From NCBI RefSeq assembly GCF_027925305.1, contig NZ_BSDR01000001.1, positions 4,234,501 to 4,298,500 of the forward strand: DNA of 64,000 nucleotides. Direction: 5' to 3'. The stretch is from Desulforhabdus amnigena (GTDB taxonomy: Bacteria; Desulfobacterota; Syntrophobacteria; Syntrophobacterales; Syntrophobacteraceae). Within the stretch, counting starts at the first letter, position 1. Every line of letters begins with the position of its first letter. Both the position numbers and the translations under genes were made by a program. Positions 1 to 7,814 of this stretch are shown in pieces. The notes under the pieces were generated by a model, which was not told the origin of the DNA, did not search any database, and was given only the letters and a program-made list of their open reading frames with translations.

Positions 1-364
1 GGGAAACGGAGGTCAAGAAAGCGGGCAGGGGAATTGCCCGAAGGAGCATCAGACCGAGAAAAACCAGCAGCGATCCCGCAACGTAAGACATTCCACTGCG
101 TAGACTGAAAAAGATCCTGGTCAGGTCGACGGCCCGGAAAAGACCCGCAGCCAGGGCTCCGAGAATGCCGTAAGTGGCGAGTCTACCGATGTGAAAGGCT
201 ATATGGTGGAATAGCCCGAGCCTGGCAGGAAATGTGGAAAATTTTGTCGCTGTGTCCGATTGAGATTGCAGATGGAGGGAGTAGGCTAAAACCAGGGGAC
301 CGCACATTCCCAGACAGTGAAGGCTCCCAAGGAGTCCGATGCTTAAAGGGAAGAAAGAGAACAT
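1..364 (-). CDS. TauE/SafE (DsbD_2-like) family membrane protein, partial
   Basis: The first 121 residues are visible and the C-terminus lies beyond the left edge of the window. The ATG at 364-362 opens a hydrophobic protein with the motif GSLHCLGMCGPL near residues 14-25. That motif is typical of the sulfite exporter TauE/SafE-like (DsbD_2) membrane family, whose members often sit beside cbb3 oxidase genes and are linked to copper handling or cytochrome maturation. Two further hydrophobic segments are visible at about residues 60-80 and 90-110. The gene follows the cytochrome c gene by 15 bases and is the last visible gene of the oxidase operon. A role in metal supply or assembly of the oxidase is inferred from context. 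The fold family is fairly sure; the substrate is not. Confidence 0.75.
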   Translation of the reverse strand, partial: MFSFFPLSIGLLGSLHCLGMCGPLVLAYSLHLQSQSDTATKFSTFPARLGLFHHIAFHIGRLATYGILGALAAGLFRAVDLTRIFFSLRSGMSYVAGSLLVFLGLMLLRAIPLPAFLTSVS

Positions 365-379
365 GAGCAGTCCTTGCCT

Positions 380-883
380 TTAGCCGTTTGAAGGGCTTTT
401 GAGAGAGCGGATGAAATGGACAATGGCCCAGCGGTCCTCCTCCGCAATGGTGTAAGCCAACGGGGGCTGTCTTTTGGCTCCAAAACTCAGCTTGTAAAAG
501 ATTTCTCCGTCAGTCTGCGCCTGAACCTTCGGGTCTCTCAGATCGGTCGGGAGGGGATGGAAGCTCTGACCGACCGTTCCATTCCCGTCCGCATTGGGAC
601 CATGGCACATGAGGCAATAGGTTTCGTAACCCGTTTTCCCCCTGGCCACGGATTCCTGCGAGAGGATCAGGGGATTTTGCAGGGTCTTCGGATCTGATTT
701 TCTGGCGATTTCGATTCCTCCCCGGGTGGGAATCGTCCCTTCGGGCATTTCCGGGATGACCGTCTTGTAAGTGCGCAGCGCCTCCTGTTCTTTCATGCGT
801 GCATAGTCGCACCCGCAGAGCAGGGAGAACGCCATCATCACTACCGGAATGTAGTAGATCAGTCTGGATGGGCAGGCAATCAT
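380..883 (-). CDS. lipoprotein monoheme cytochrome c (ActE-like / oxidase-linked)
   Basis: A 167-residue protein with an N-terminal lipoprotein signal: a hydrophobic stretch ending in LLCGC, so Cys25 is the likely lipidated residue. It has one heme c site, CLMCH, in the middle. It would be anchored to the outer face of the inner membrane and carry electrons between Alternative Complex III and the cbb3 oxidase, a role like ActE. The start ATG overlaps the stop of the upstream gene (TAATG), so the two are translationally coupled. Oddly, there is no methionine after the heme site, so the usual Met sixth ligand is missing. A histidine (in FHPLP or IVHF) might replace it. Assignment as a cytochrome c is firm; calling it ActE is inference from the operon. 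Confidence 0.85.
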   Translation of the reverse strand: MIACPSRLIYYIPVVMMAFSLLCGCDYARMKEQEALRTYKTVIPEMPEGTIPTRGGIEIARKSDPKTLQNPLILSQESVARGKTGYETYCLMCHGPNADGNGTVGQSFHPLPTDLRDPKVQAQTDGEIFYKLSFGAKRQPPLAYTIAEEDRWAIVHFIRSLKSPSNG

Positions 884-1170
884 TATTTCCCTCCTGTTGC
901 AGGCTCAATAGGGCCGGGTGTCACTCCGGACACATGCTGCGGCGCTAAAGGGGCCGGTTGTCCAAAAATCTTTGTGGCTCGGTGCGTGGAATAGATGGAT
1001 TCCGAAGGAATATCTTCGACGATATCGAAATCCCATGAGGGTTGTCCCTTGTCTCCCACGGCAAAGAAGATGAAAATGCCCCAGCAGATAAAGGACAGGG
1101 CAATGGCGACCACAATGGCCCAGCTGCGAAGGATGGATTTTCTTTCTTGATTCGAAGAAATGCTTTCCAT
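883..1170 (-). CDS. single-span membrane protein of the act/cco operon
   Basis: About 95 residues from the ATG at 1170, which has an AGGAAAG ribosome site upstream. An ATG at 1206 overlapping the previous stop (TGATG) is an alternative that adds 12 residues. The protein has a short charged N-terminus, one membrane segment (about residues 17-38, ending FIFFAVG) and a periplasmic tail rich in Pro, Gly and Ala with no heme motif. I do not recognise a named family. Its position between the small oxidase genes and the lipoprotein cytochrome suggests an accessory or assembly subunit of the oxidase or of its supercomplex with Alternative Complex III. Confidence 0.6.
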   Translation of the reverse strand: MESISSNQERKSILRSWAIVVAIALSFICWGIFIFFAVGDKGQPSWDFDIVEDIPSESIYSTHRATKIFGQPAPLAPQHVSGVTPGPIEPATGGK

Positions 1171-1205
1171 GGCTTCTTTCCTGATTGGACCCGGCAGGAA
1201 TACCA

Positions 1206-1475
1206 TCAAAAAGTAGGCCCTTTGATTCCAATAAAGATGACATAATAGACGGCGAAGAAGATCACTCCCACGAGCACGAGAGCTACAACGGGCGGTATGG
1301 GGTGATGCCCGGCCCGAATGCCGGACGGGTATTCTTCCAGGGGCTTTTCCTGATCACCGCCGGCACTTGGACGGTCATAATTGCGGAAGGAGATATAGAG
1401 AACAATGAGTGTTGTGAGCCCAATGCAAATGGCGAGCACTACGTTCTGGAAGTCCAGCACCGGGAAATATCTCAT
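1206..1475 (-). CDS. two-span small membrane protein, CcoP N-terminal-like anchor
   Basis: An 89-residue protein with two membrane segments, one at about residues 8-28 and one at 62-82. Just before the second lies GIRAGHHPIPP, which resembles the short amphipathic turn before the membrane helix of CcoP (consensus like DGI-x3-NNPIP). The preceding oxidase gene is a CcoO-CcoP fusion whose CcoP half has no membrane anchor of its own. This protein may therefore supply the missing CcoP membrane segment, or act as a CcoQ-like subunit. It lies 7 bases after ccoS and overlaps the next reading frame. The similarity is short, so the function is inference. Confidence 0.6.
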   Translation of the reverse strand: MRYFPVLDFQNVVLAICIGLTTLIVLYISFRNYDRPSAGGDQEKPLEEYPSGIRAGHHPIPPVVALVLVGVIFFAVYYVIFIGIKGPTF

Positions 1476-1482
1476 GACCCAC

Positions 1483-1749
1483 CTAACCCTTCATATGAAT
1501 AATGGATAAGCCGATGACGGCCAACATGCCGATACCTCCAAGAGCTAAAATGAACAAAAGGGCATAAGCTCCGCGCCCTATTTTGACAGGCTCTTGTAGG
1601 TCTGGAAGATCCTTTTGTTCGATAAGAGGCAGAAACCGGGCACGTCCCTGATCGGAAAACTGCCCTGCCCGAACCGCCCAGACAAAAGCGATCAAAGCGG
1701 TCCAGACACTGACGCTTACAAGGAGTATCCAACCCATGTAGTAGGCCAT
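1483..1749 (-). CDS. ccoS: cbb3 oxidase assembly protein CcoS-like
   Basis: An 88-residue membrane protein whose N-terminal part matches the FixS/CcoS maturation family: one helix (about residues 5-26) followed by FVWAVRAGQFSD, the family signature. CcoS is needed for heme and copper insertion into the catalytic subunit of cbb3 oxidases. This version is longer than the usual 50-70 residues and adds a second membrane helix (about residues 60-82) after a charged loop. The ATG at 1749 lies immediately after the stop of the CcoO-CcoP gene, so the genes are coupled. Family assignment is good; the meaning of the extra helix is unknown. Confidence 0.75.
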   Translation of the reverse strand: MAYYMGWILLVSVSVWTALIAFVWAVRAGQFSDQGRARFLPLIEQKDLPDLQEPVKIGRGAYALLFILALGGIGMLAVIGLSIIHMKG

Positions 1750-2703
1750 TTACTTTTTCTCCGCTTTTTCAGGGGGTTCATAAGCTGCATCGATCCCCCT
1801 GGGTTCCTGGTTGGCGTCTGTCTCGGAAATGAAGTACACGGCGACATAATTGCCCACATCCCAGATTTTTTCCGATTCCAGCTCCCGCTTGAAATAAGGC
1901 ATCGCCGTTCCCGTGATTCCGTTCATGATCTGGTAGTAAAGAATGCCGCCGGATATCCCTCTTCCATTTACGGTCGTAAAATTGAGAGGGGGGGGATAAA
2001 GGTGGGGTGCGGCCGGTCCCATACCATCGCCCACCGGACCATGACAGCCGATGCAAAAGCCCTGGTAGATTTTGTGTCCCCTCTTTAACCCCGCTTCGCT
2101 GGTGGGATAGGGGTTCGGCAATTTCCTCCAGGGTTCGGGAACCTGTTCGTGCAGCCAGGCCACATTGGCGTCTGTCCCACTTTCATAGGCTTCGATGGCT
2201 TTTTGTTTCCACTCATGCTGACGCTGAACGCGGTAGTCTGCGTCCTTGTAGCCCAGACTCTGCTTGTAGGCGATCAACGCCCGGATATTGTCCATGCCCA
2301 GAAACGCCCATTCGGGCATGAGGGATTCGGGACGGACGTAGCGAGGATTGATGAAGTGAGCCACATGCCAGTCGTCCGGATGTTCCCCTCCCTCCTGCGA
2401 AAGGTCCGGGCCGGTGCGCTCCGTGCCAAGCAGATGAGGGCGTTCCACAATGTAATCGCCCGGCTGGGCAATACGTTCCGCTCCCAAATCCCAGTCGATG
2501 CGCCTGATGAATTGGGAATGGCAGTACGAACAGCCATTGTTTACGTAAAGCTTTCGTCCTTTTTCTTCAAGGGCCGTTCTGGAACGAAAGATTTCGGATG
2601 GCTTGTCGGTCATGGTGTTCCATGGAAGAACCACCACCACGAAAAAAACCGCCGCAAAAATCAATGCGCCGCCATAAACGATAAGAGGGGGCGTCATCTT
2701 CAT
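1750..2703 (-). CDS. ccoO: cbb3-type cytochrome oxidase, fused CcoO-CcoP-like diheme subunit
   Basis: A 317-residue protein with an N-terminal membrane anchor (about residues 8-27). A CcoO domain follows with heme motif CSYCH at 58-62 and probable axial Met in SLMPEW near residue 129. The second half is a separate cytochrome c domain with CIGCH at 217-221 and a later GTAMPYF, resembling one heme domain of CcoP. In most bacteria CcoO (one heme) and CcoP (two hemes, own anchor) are separate proteins; here they are joined and one CcoP heme is absent. The ATG at 2703 overlaps the TGA of ccoN (ATGA), so synthesis is coupled with the catalytic subunit. It should pass electrons from Alternative Complex III or a periplasmic cytochrome to CcoN. 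The domain calls are firm. Confidence 0.9.
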   Translation of the reverse strand: MKMTPPLIVYGGALIFAAVFFVVVVLPWNTMTDKPSEIFRSRTALEEKGRKLYVNNGCSYCHSQFIRRIDWDLGAERIAQPGDYIVERPHLLGTERTGPDLSQEGGEHPDDWHVAHFINPRYVRPESLMPEWAFLGMDNIRALIAYKQSLGYKDADYRVQRQHEWKQKAIEAYESGTDANVAWLHEQVPEPWRKLPNPYPTSEAGLKRGHKIYQGFCIGCHGPVGDGMGPAAPHLYPPPLNFTTVNGRGISGGILYYQIMNGITGTAMPYFKRELESEKIWDVGNYVAVYFISETDANQEPRGIDAAYEPPEKAEKK

Positions 2704-4067
2704 GATGTTTCCCTCCCTGTCCCGGAGCTGTAAAGGCTCCTGTAGACATTGTACAGTCCGATCATGGCCCCCGAGACGATGAGCGTGCCCACGGCCAGGC
2801 GCAGAATCATGTAGACGTGGATTTCCGGAAGGACCCGGTAGACGGTTTCGCCATTCAACCACCCGTTCCCCTGAATGAGTCCCGCTGCAGTCAGAATCGC
2901 AAAGAAACCGGACATCCCAAGGAGGACGAGCCAATACTGAATATCGGCAAGAAACTTGCTGTACAGGGGGCGGCCGGTGATTCGAGGCAGGATGAAATAC
3001 ATTCCCCCCAGCGCGATGATGCCTGAAAATCCCAGGACCCCCATGTGAGCATGCGCGACCACCCAGTTGTTGAAATGGGTGATTTTCTGTACGCTGGGCA
3101 GGGATTGCAGAGGACCCTGCAGGCAGGTGAGCAGATACCACACCGTTCCCGCCAGAACGAACTTACCGCCCGTGTCTCCAAGGATATAGGGCAGGCGTTC
3201 CCGCATGGTGAGCCAGAGGTTGATCAGTACCGTCGCCACGGGTAAAAGCATGGCGATGCTCCCGGTGATGGCGATGACCTTGAGCCAGGTGGGAGTCGGA
3301 GCCTGCAGGATATGGTGTGTACCGATATGCGTGTAGATCATGAGGAGCGACCAGAAGCCCAGAAGGGAAAGGGTATGGCTGTAAAGAGGGGCCCGGCAGG
3401 TGATGGGGATGACATAGTAGGCGATGGCGACGGCAAGCGGGGTGAGAAAAAGTCCCACCACTCCGTGCCCGTAAAACCACGCCAGAATGCCGTCAGGTAT
3501 CCCCGTGATGGACCCGGTGGAAGGATTCCATACGGCATTTCCGAAAAAATAGATGAAAAAGGTAAAAACGAGTGCGCCAAAAACGTACCAGACGGAAACA
3601 TAGAGGAGCTCTTCCTTCCGTCGTCTAACGGTTTCCAGAAGGTTGTGGAAAACCATCCCCAGTGCGGCCAGTATCATCACGTCAATAGGCCAGATCCATT
3701 CGGCATATTCTCTGTTTTGGGAGTAGCCGAGAGAAAGGGTAATCGTCCCGGCTGCGACGGAAAAATTCCAGAGCCAGACAGTGGCTTTCCCCAACCGCTC
3801 GCTGTAGAGCGGGGCCCTTACCATGGTGGGTACGATATAATGGGCGGAGCCTATAAGCGCCGAGCCCACGAAGCCGAAAATGACCGCGTTCGTATGCATC
3901 GGCCGGATTCTTCCGAAAACGATCCACGGAATGTTTCCCAGCAGTTCGGGTGCGATCAGTTCCACGGCGCCGGTGAATCCGGCCAGAGTTCCAAGAACCA
4001 TCCAGATGGCCGAACTCAGATAATATGCCTTCACTGTTCCGTGGGGTTCATCCCTCAAAAATTCCAA
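2700..4067 (-). CDS. ccoN: cbb3-type cytochrome c oxidase catalytic subunit I
   Basis: A 455-residue multi-span heme-copper oxidase subunit. Ligands are visible: His58 in RPMHTN (low-spin heme b), His201 in WFYGHG and the HH pair at 251-252 (copper B), and His339/His341 in VVAHAHMG (hemes b3 and b). There is no EPVY-type motif of the A-family, and the pattern fits C-family cbb3 enzymes, which have high oxygen affinity. The start is a TTG at 4067 preceded by a GGGGGA ribosome site about seven bases away. The N-terminus is a little shorter than in proteobacterial CcoN. It sits directly behind the Alternative Complex III genes, so the two complexes are probably co-transcribed and may form a supercomplex. 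Confidence 0.93.
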   Translation of the reverse strand: MEFLRDEPHGTVKAYYLSSAIWMVLGTLAGFTGAVELIAPELLGNIPWIVFGRIRPMHTNAVIFGFVGSALIGSAHYIVPTMVRAPLYSERLGKATVWLWNFSVAAGTITLSLGYSQNREYAEWIWPIDVMILAALGMVFHNLLETVRRRKEELLYVSVWYVFGALVFTFFIYFFGNAVWNPSTGSITGIPDGILAWFYGHGVVGLFLTPLAVAIAYYVIPITCRAPLYSHTLSLLGFWSLLMIYTHIGTHHILQAPTPTWLKVIAITGSIAMLLPVATVLINLWLTMRERLPYILGDTGGKFVLAGTVWYLLTCLQGPLQSLPSVQKITHFNNWVVAHAHMGVLGFSGIIALGGMYFILPRITGRPLYSKFLADIQYWLVLLGMSGFFAILTAAGLIQGNGWLNGETVYRVLPEIHVYMILRLAVGTLIVSGAMIGLYNVYRSLYSSGTGRETS

Positions 4068-4116
4068 TGCGGTTCCCCCTGTTTTTTTCTATGCGATCCC
4101 ATCCATCCCTTATGCG

Positions 4117-4653
4117 TCAGTGATGACAGGCCAGCCAGCAGTCCAGCTGCGCCTTGCGTTCCTGGTGACAGGTAATGCAAAACTGCATCTTGAAATCGAC
4201 TCTCTGCAGGCGGTCCATGGTCTTCACCTCGCCGTGGCATGCCGTGCAGTCAAGTTTTGCATACTTTATATGCGGCTTGTGATTGAACTTGACATGATCC
4301 GGTATATAGAAAACCCGCACCCAGGGTACAGGCGTTTTGGTATCGTAGTGCTCCCTTTCTTTAACGATTTGAGGGTGTTTCGTTATGATGTATTCATGGC
4401 AGAAGAAGCATTTCTGCATCTCGGGAATGCCGGGGTTCCGGGACCGTTCCACAAAGGGGTGACAGAACTTGCAATTGATCTCCTTCACCCCCGCATGCAG
4501 GCGGTGGCTGAAGAGTATGGGCTGTTTGGGACCGATACTCGTCTCAGGGTATATATAATAGAGATAGAGCGTGGCGCCCAGCAAAAGCGCCCCAATCCCC
4601 AACCAGCCATACCTCAGTATCGGTTTTCCATTTTTTTCTGTGCTCTCAGCCAT
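4117..4653 (-). CDS. actA: Alternative Complex III multiheme cytochrome c subunit ActA
   Basis: A 178-residue protein with one N-terminal membrane helix (about residues 14-34) and a periplasmic domain with four standard heme sites, CKFCH, CFFCH, CTACH and CITCH. A fifth site at the extreme C-terminus reads CWLACH, a CxxxCH motif. ActA of Alternative Complex III (quinol:electron acceptor oxidoreductase) carries five hemes and takes electrons from the ActB iron-sulfur domain. The heme count here agrees if the unusual fifth site is occupied. It lies between actF and ccoN; in many other act operons actA is first, so the order is rearranged here. Confidence 0.85.
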   Translation of the reverse strand: MAESTEKNGKPILRYGWLGIGALLLGATLYLYYIYPETSIGPKQPILFSHRLHAGVKEINCKFCHPFVERSRNPGIPEMQKCFFCHEYIITKHPQIVKEREHYDTKTPVPWVRVFYIPDHVKFNHKPHIKYAKLDCTACHGEVKTMDRLQRVDFKMQFCITCHQERKAQLDCWLACHH

Positions 4654-4666
4654 GTTACCCCTAAGT

Positions 4667-5965
4667 CTAAAAATTTTTCGGGCCTTTTGCTTGTTGATGC
4701 CCGCTCTCCGTCTGCACTTGGCGTATCTGCTCCCGGAACAGGGGATCAGAAAGCGGCAGCAGCGGAAAAAGACGGAAAAATGCCATGAGACACAAAGCCA
4801 TGACCCCGAAAAAACCTGCCGTGATCGAAATCTCCGTAAAGCCTATGGGAAGGCCGGACCCTTTCCACAGGGACGGAGCCACCAGGAGGAACCGTTCCAG
4901 CCACATTCCCAGGAGGATGACGGAACTCAGGGCCATCATGGGAACCGGTTTCATTTTGATCCTGCGGTTCAAAAGCAGCACAAAAGGAATGACGAAACAG
5001 ACAAGGAGGACCGTCCATGCCAGAAGTTCCCAGGGGCTTTGGCGGATGCGCAGGAGCACATACCGCGTTTCCTCGGGAAGGTTCCCGTACCAGATTACAA
5101 GAAACTGAGAATAGAAGAAGTCTCCCGTGAGAATACAGAAACCGAAGAGAAGCTTTCCGAGGTCGTGCATGTGTTTGGGCTGAATAATGTCTTTGAACGC
5201 CTCCGATTCTCTTGCAAGGATTGTCATGAAAAACAGGGCGGCCAATGCCGAGTAAAAACTGCCGATAAAATAATAGGCCCCGAAAAGAGTGCTGACCCAG
5301 TGGGGGTCGAGAGCCATGATGAGGTCGACGGCCATAAGGGTCAGAACCAGGGCGTAAAGAATGCCGAGGACCGGCGATAGAACGACTTGGGCCCGCCAAT
5401 GCCGGGATTGAATTTCTTTCCGCCCCGGAACCTCTTCCGGCTCAGCTTCCCGCCCGGTTACCCCCTCCCTTGCGTTCCATTTCAAGTCGCTCCGGACAGA
5501 AAAGTAGATCAAGGCCAGCGAAACGCCTGAGAGGAGAAAGATTCCCACTCCGTCTCTTGCAAAGAGCCAGTTTACGTCGAGCCACCATTCCTTGCCGTGG
5601 ACCGGTTCGTGAATCCAGTGAAACAGGTTCTCCCGGCCCTGATACAGAATCAGGAAAAACAGGAATGAAAAAGGCAGAAAGGCTCCTGGGGCTTCCGCAA
5701 GACGCTTCATGGGACGGGCCCAGCGGGCATTGGTCATATTGAGGACTGCGGAAAACAGGACGGCCCCATAGGCCAGCCCCGTCCAGAACAGGAAGTTGGT
5801 CAGATAGGCCTGCCAGACCCTCTGAGCGTTCTCATTCGAAATGCCTGACCAGAAAGAGATCCCGCCGACCAGAACCATGGCGAGAAAAGCGAGGGCCGGA
5901 ATGCGGCGATCCATCCCGACGAGTCGGGTCAAAAGGTCCGGGCGGGGTTCATCGATCGACTTCAT
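4667..5965 (-). CDS. actF: Alternative Complex III membrane subunit ActF
   Basis: A 432-residue integral membrane protein with about ten hydrophobic segments, related to the NrfD/PsrC superfamily and to ActC but more divergent. In Alternative Complex III, ActC and ActF together form the membrane core and may conduct protons. The ATG at 5965 has a strong GGAGG ribosome site; an upstream ATG at 5980 is possible but has no better site. The start lies inside the end of actD, as expected in a tight operon. No cofactor motif is expected or seen. The assignment rests on order (actB, C, D, F, A) as well as sequence. Confidence 0.85.
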   Translation of the reverse strand: MKSIDEPRPDLLTRLVGMDRRIPALAFLAMVLVGGISFWSGISNENAQRVWQAYLTNFLFWTGLAYGAVLFSAVLNMTNARWARPMKRLAEAPGAFLPFSFLFFLILYQGRENLFHWIHEPVHGKEWWLDVNWLFARDGVGIFLLSGVSLALIYFSVRSDLKWNAREGVTGREAEPEEVPGRKEIQSRHWRAQVVLSPVLGILYALVLTLMAVDLIMALDPHWVSTLFGAYYFIGSFYSALAALFFMTILARESEAFKDIIQPKHMHDLGKLLFGFCILTGDFFYSQFLVIWYGNLPEETRYVLLRIRQSPWELLAWTVLLVCFVIPFVLLLNRRIKMKPVPMMALSSVILLGMWLERFLLVAPSLWKGSGLPIGFTEISITAGFFGVMALCLMAFFRLFPLLPLSDPLFREQIRQVQTESGHQQAKGPKNF

Positions 5966-6461
5966 GGATTTCCTCCGCACCAGCTTCTTTCAGGATGTTT
6001 GACAATCGGTCCAGATCGGTTTCCGAACACTGGATCAAGATCCCGAAATGGTCCTGGCTGAACCTGTCATCGTAATGCTCGGGGCGGCGCAGCCTCGGAA
6101 GCCTGCTCCTGAAAAGGAGCCCTCCAAAGTTGAAAAGCACGGACAGCAGAATGCAAAATTCAAATCCCACCACCACGGCCGGTACGAAAGGAATGATGGG
6201 TTTACCGCTCACGATGAACTTCCACTGCATGCACGTATAGACCACTAGGCCGACACCTACCATGACACCCAGGATGCCTCCACAGAGAGTGAAGAACCGA
6301 ACGGAACTGGGCTTGAGGTGCAAAGCTTCCTCGATCTCATGGTGCGGAAAGGGCGAATAGACGGTATGCACCTTGAAGTCGTTTTCCGCCATAAACTTCA
6401 GCGCCTTCAGCAGATCATCGATATAGGCGAAAATGCCCATTACTGTCTTTTGATGCGTCAT
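5949..6461 (-). CDS. actD: Alternative Complex III subunit ActD (DUF3341)
   Basis: A 170-residue protein beginning with a soluble alpha/beta domain (motif GIFAYIDDLLKAL near residues 9-21, and VYSPFPHHEIEEAL near 37-50), followed by two membrane helices at about residues 80-103 and 112-135. This architecture is typical of DUF3341/ActD, which in Alternative Complex III is a peripheral-plus-anchor subunit of unclear role. The start overlaps the stop of actC (ATGA) and the 3' end overlaps actF. It carries no cofactor motif. Confidence 0.9.
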   Translation of the reverse strand: MTHQKTVMGIFAYIDDLLKALKFMAENDFKVHTVYSPFPHHEIEEALHLKPSSVRFFTLCGGILGVMVGVGLVVYTCMQWKFIVSGKPIIPFVPAVVVGFEFCILLSVLFNFGGLLFRSRLPRLRRPEHYDDRFSQDHFGILIQCSETDLDRLSNILKEAGAEEIHEVDR

Positions 6462-7804
6462 GGCTTTTTCCTGCCGCGGTCCTTATGGGTTGGGTTTTCC
6501 CTGCGCGAGTGTCTGCCGGTTTCCTTCATTTCCGTCATGGAAATTGTCGGTATAAACCTGGTGAACAAGAGAAACAGAAAGAAAAACAGGCTGAAGGAAC
6601 CGATCATGATTCCGAATTCCACCCATGTGGGAGTGTAATAGCCCCAGGAATAAGGGTCGAACTGATGAGCGGCCGACCCCACGATGATTACGAAACGCTC
6701 GTACCACATGCCGATGTTGATCAAAATGGAAATGCCGAAAAGATACCTCAGATCCGTGCGCACTTTCTTGATGAAAAAGGCAAGGGGAGCCACAGTGTTG
6801 AAGAGGACCATGATCCAGAATTCCAGTGCATAGTGCCCGATGGCCCTCCAGATGAAAGTGTCTCGTTCCGCGATATTCCCGCTGTACAACGCCATGAAGT
6901 ATTCCACTCCGTACGCATACCCCACGATGAGCCCCGTGAAAATGATTGTCTTGGCGATATTTTCAAGGATTTTCATGGTGATGAGATGTTCGAACCCGAA
7001 AATGCGCCGCAGGGGGATCAGGAGGGTGAGCACCATGGCGAGCCCGGAATGAATGGCTCCCGCCACGAAATACGGTGCGAAGATGGTGCTGTGCCAGCCC
7101 GGTACAATGGAGAGTGCAAAGTCCCAGGAGACAACGCTGTGAACGGATACGACGAGGGGGGTGGCCAAGGCGGCGAAGAGGAGATAGGCCGTTCCGTAGT
7201 GGTTCCACTGCCGGTGGCTCCCGAGCCAGCCCAGGGAGAAGAAGCCATAGATTTTACGACGCAACCCCGTGGAGCTGCTCCGCACAACGGCCAGGTCGGG
7301 AATGAGGCCGGTGTACCAAAAGAGCACGCTGACGGTGAGATAAGTCGAAATGGCAATCACGTCGAAGACGAGAGGGGACTGGAAGTTGGGCCAGAGATTG
7401 CGCTGGTTGGGATAGGGGAGAATCCAGTAGACGATCCAGACTCTTCCCAGATGAATAAAGGGAAAGAGACCTGCAACGGAGACGGCAAAAACCGTCATCG
7501 CCTCGGCGCTGCGAGCGATGGCCGTCCTCCAGGGAGCCCGGAAAAGATACAAGATGGCGGAAATGAGGGTGCCCGAGTGTGCGATACCCACCCAGAATAC
7601 AAAGTTGATGAGATAGGTCCCCCAGAATACCGGCAGGTTTACACCTGCGGCTCCAAGCCCCGTGGCGATCTGATACCCCCAGCAGGAGGCTCCGATGAGA
7701 ACCCCCGTGAAGGCCATGGCCAAAAGGACGTAGTATTCCCGGCCGGGAGGGGACATGTTGCGCAGAATGTCCTGGTTGATCTTGCTGTAACTGATGTCTT
7801 CCAT
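6458..7804 (-). CDS. actC: Alternative Complex III quinol-binding membrane subunit ActC (NrfD/PsrC family)
   Basis: A 448-residue polytopic protein of the NrfD/PsrC family with about ten membrane helices. In Alternative Complex III this subunit holds the quinol site and forms the membrane core with ActF, delivering electrons to the ActB clusters. Typical features are the N-terminal PPGREYYVLL stretch before helix 1 and HLGRVWIVYWILPYPNQR between helices. The ATG at 7804 is ten bases after the actB stop, and the end overlaps actD by four bases. Family assignment is firm. Confidence 0.92.
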   Translation of the reverse strand: MEDISYSKINQDILRNMSPPGREYYVLLAMAFTGVLIGASCWGYQIATGLGAAGVNLPVFWGTYLINFVFWVGIAHSGTLISAILYLFRAPWRTAIARSAEAMTVFAVSVAGLFPFIHLGRVWIVYWILPYPNQRNLWPNFQSPLVFDVIAISTYLTVSVLFWYTGLIPDLAVVRSSSTGLRRKIYGFFSLGWLGSHRQWNHYGTAYLLFAALATPLVVSVHSVVSWDFALSIVPGWHSTIFAPYFVAGAIHSGLAMVLTLLIPLRRIFGFEHLITMKILENIAKTIIFTGLIVGYAYGVEYFMALYSGNIAERDTFIWRAIGHYALEFWIMVLFNTVAPLAFFIKKVRTDLRYLFGISILINIGMWYERFVIIVGSAAHQFDPYSWGYYTPTWVEFGIMIGSFSLFFFLFLLFTRFIPTISMTEMKETGRHSRRENPTHKDRGRKKP

Positions 7805-7814
7805 GGGCAGCCCG

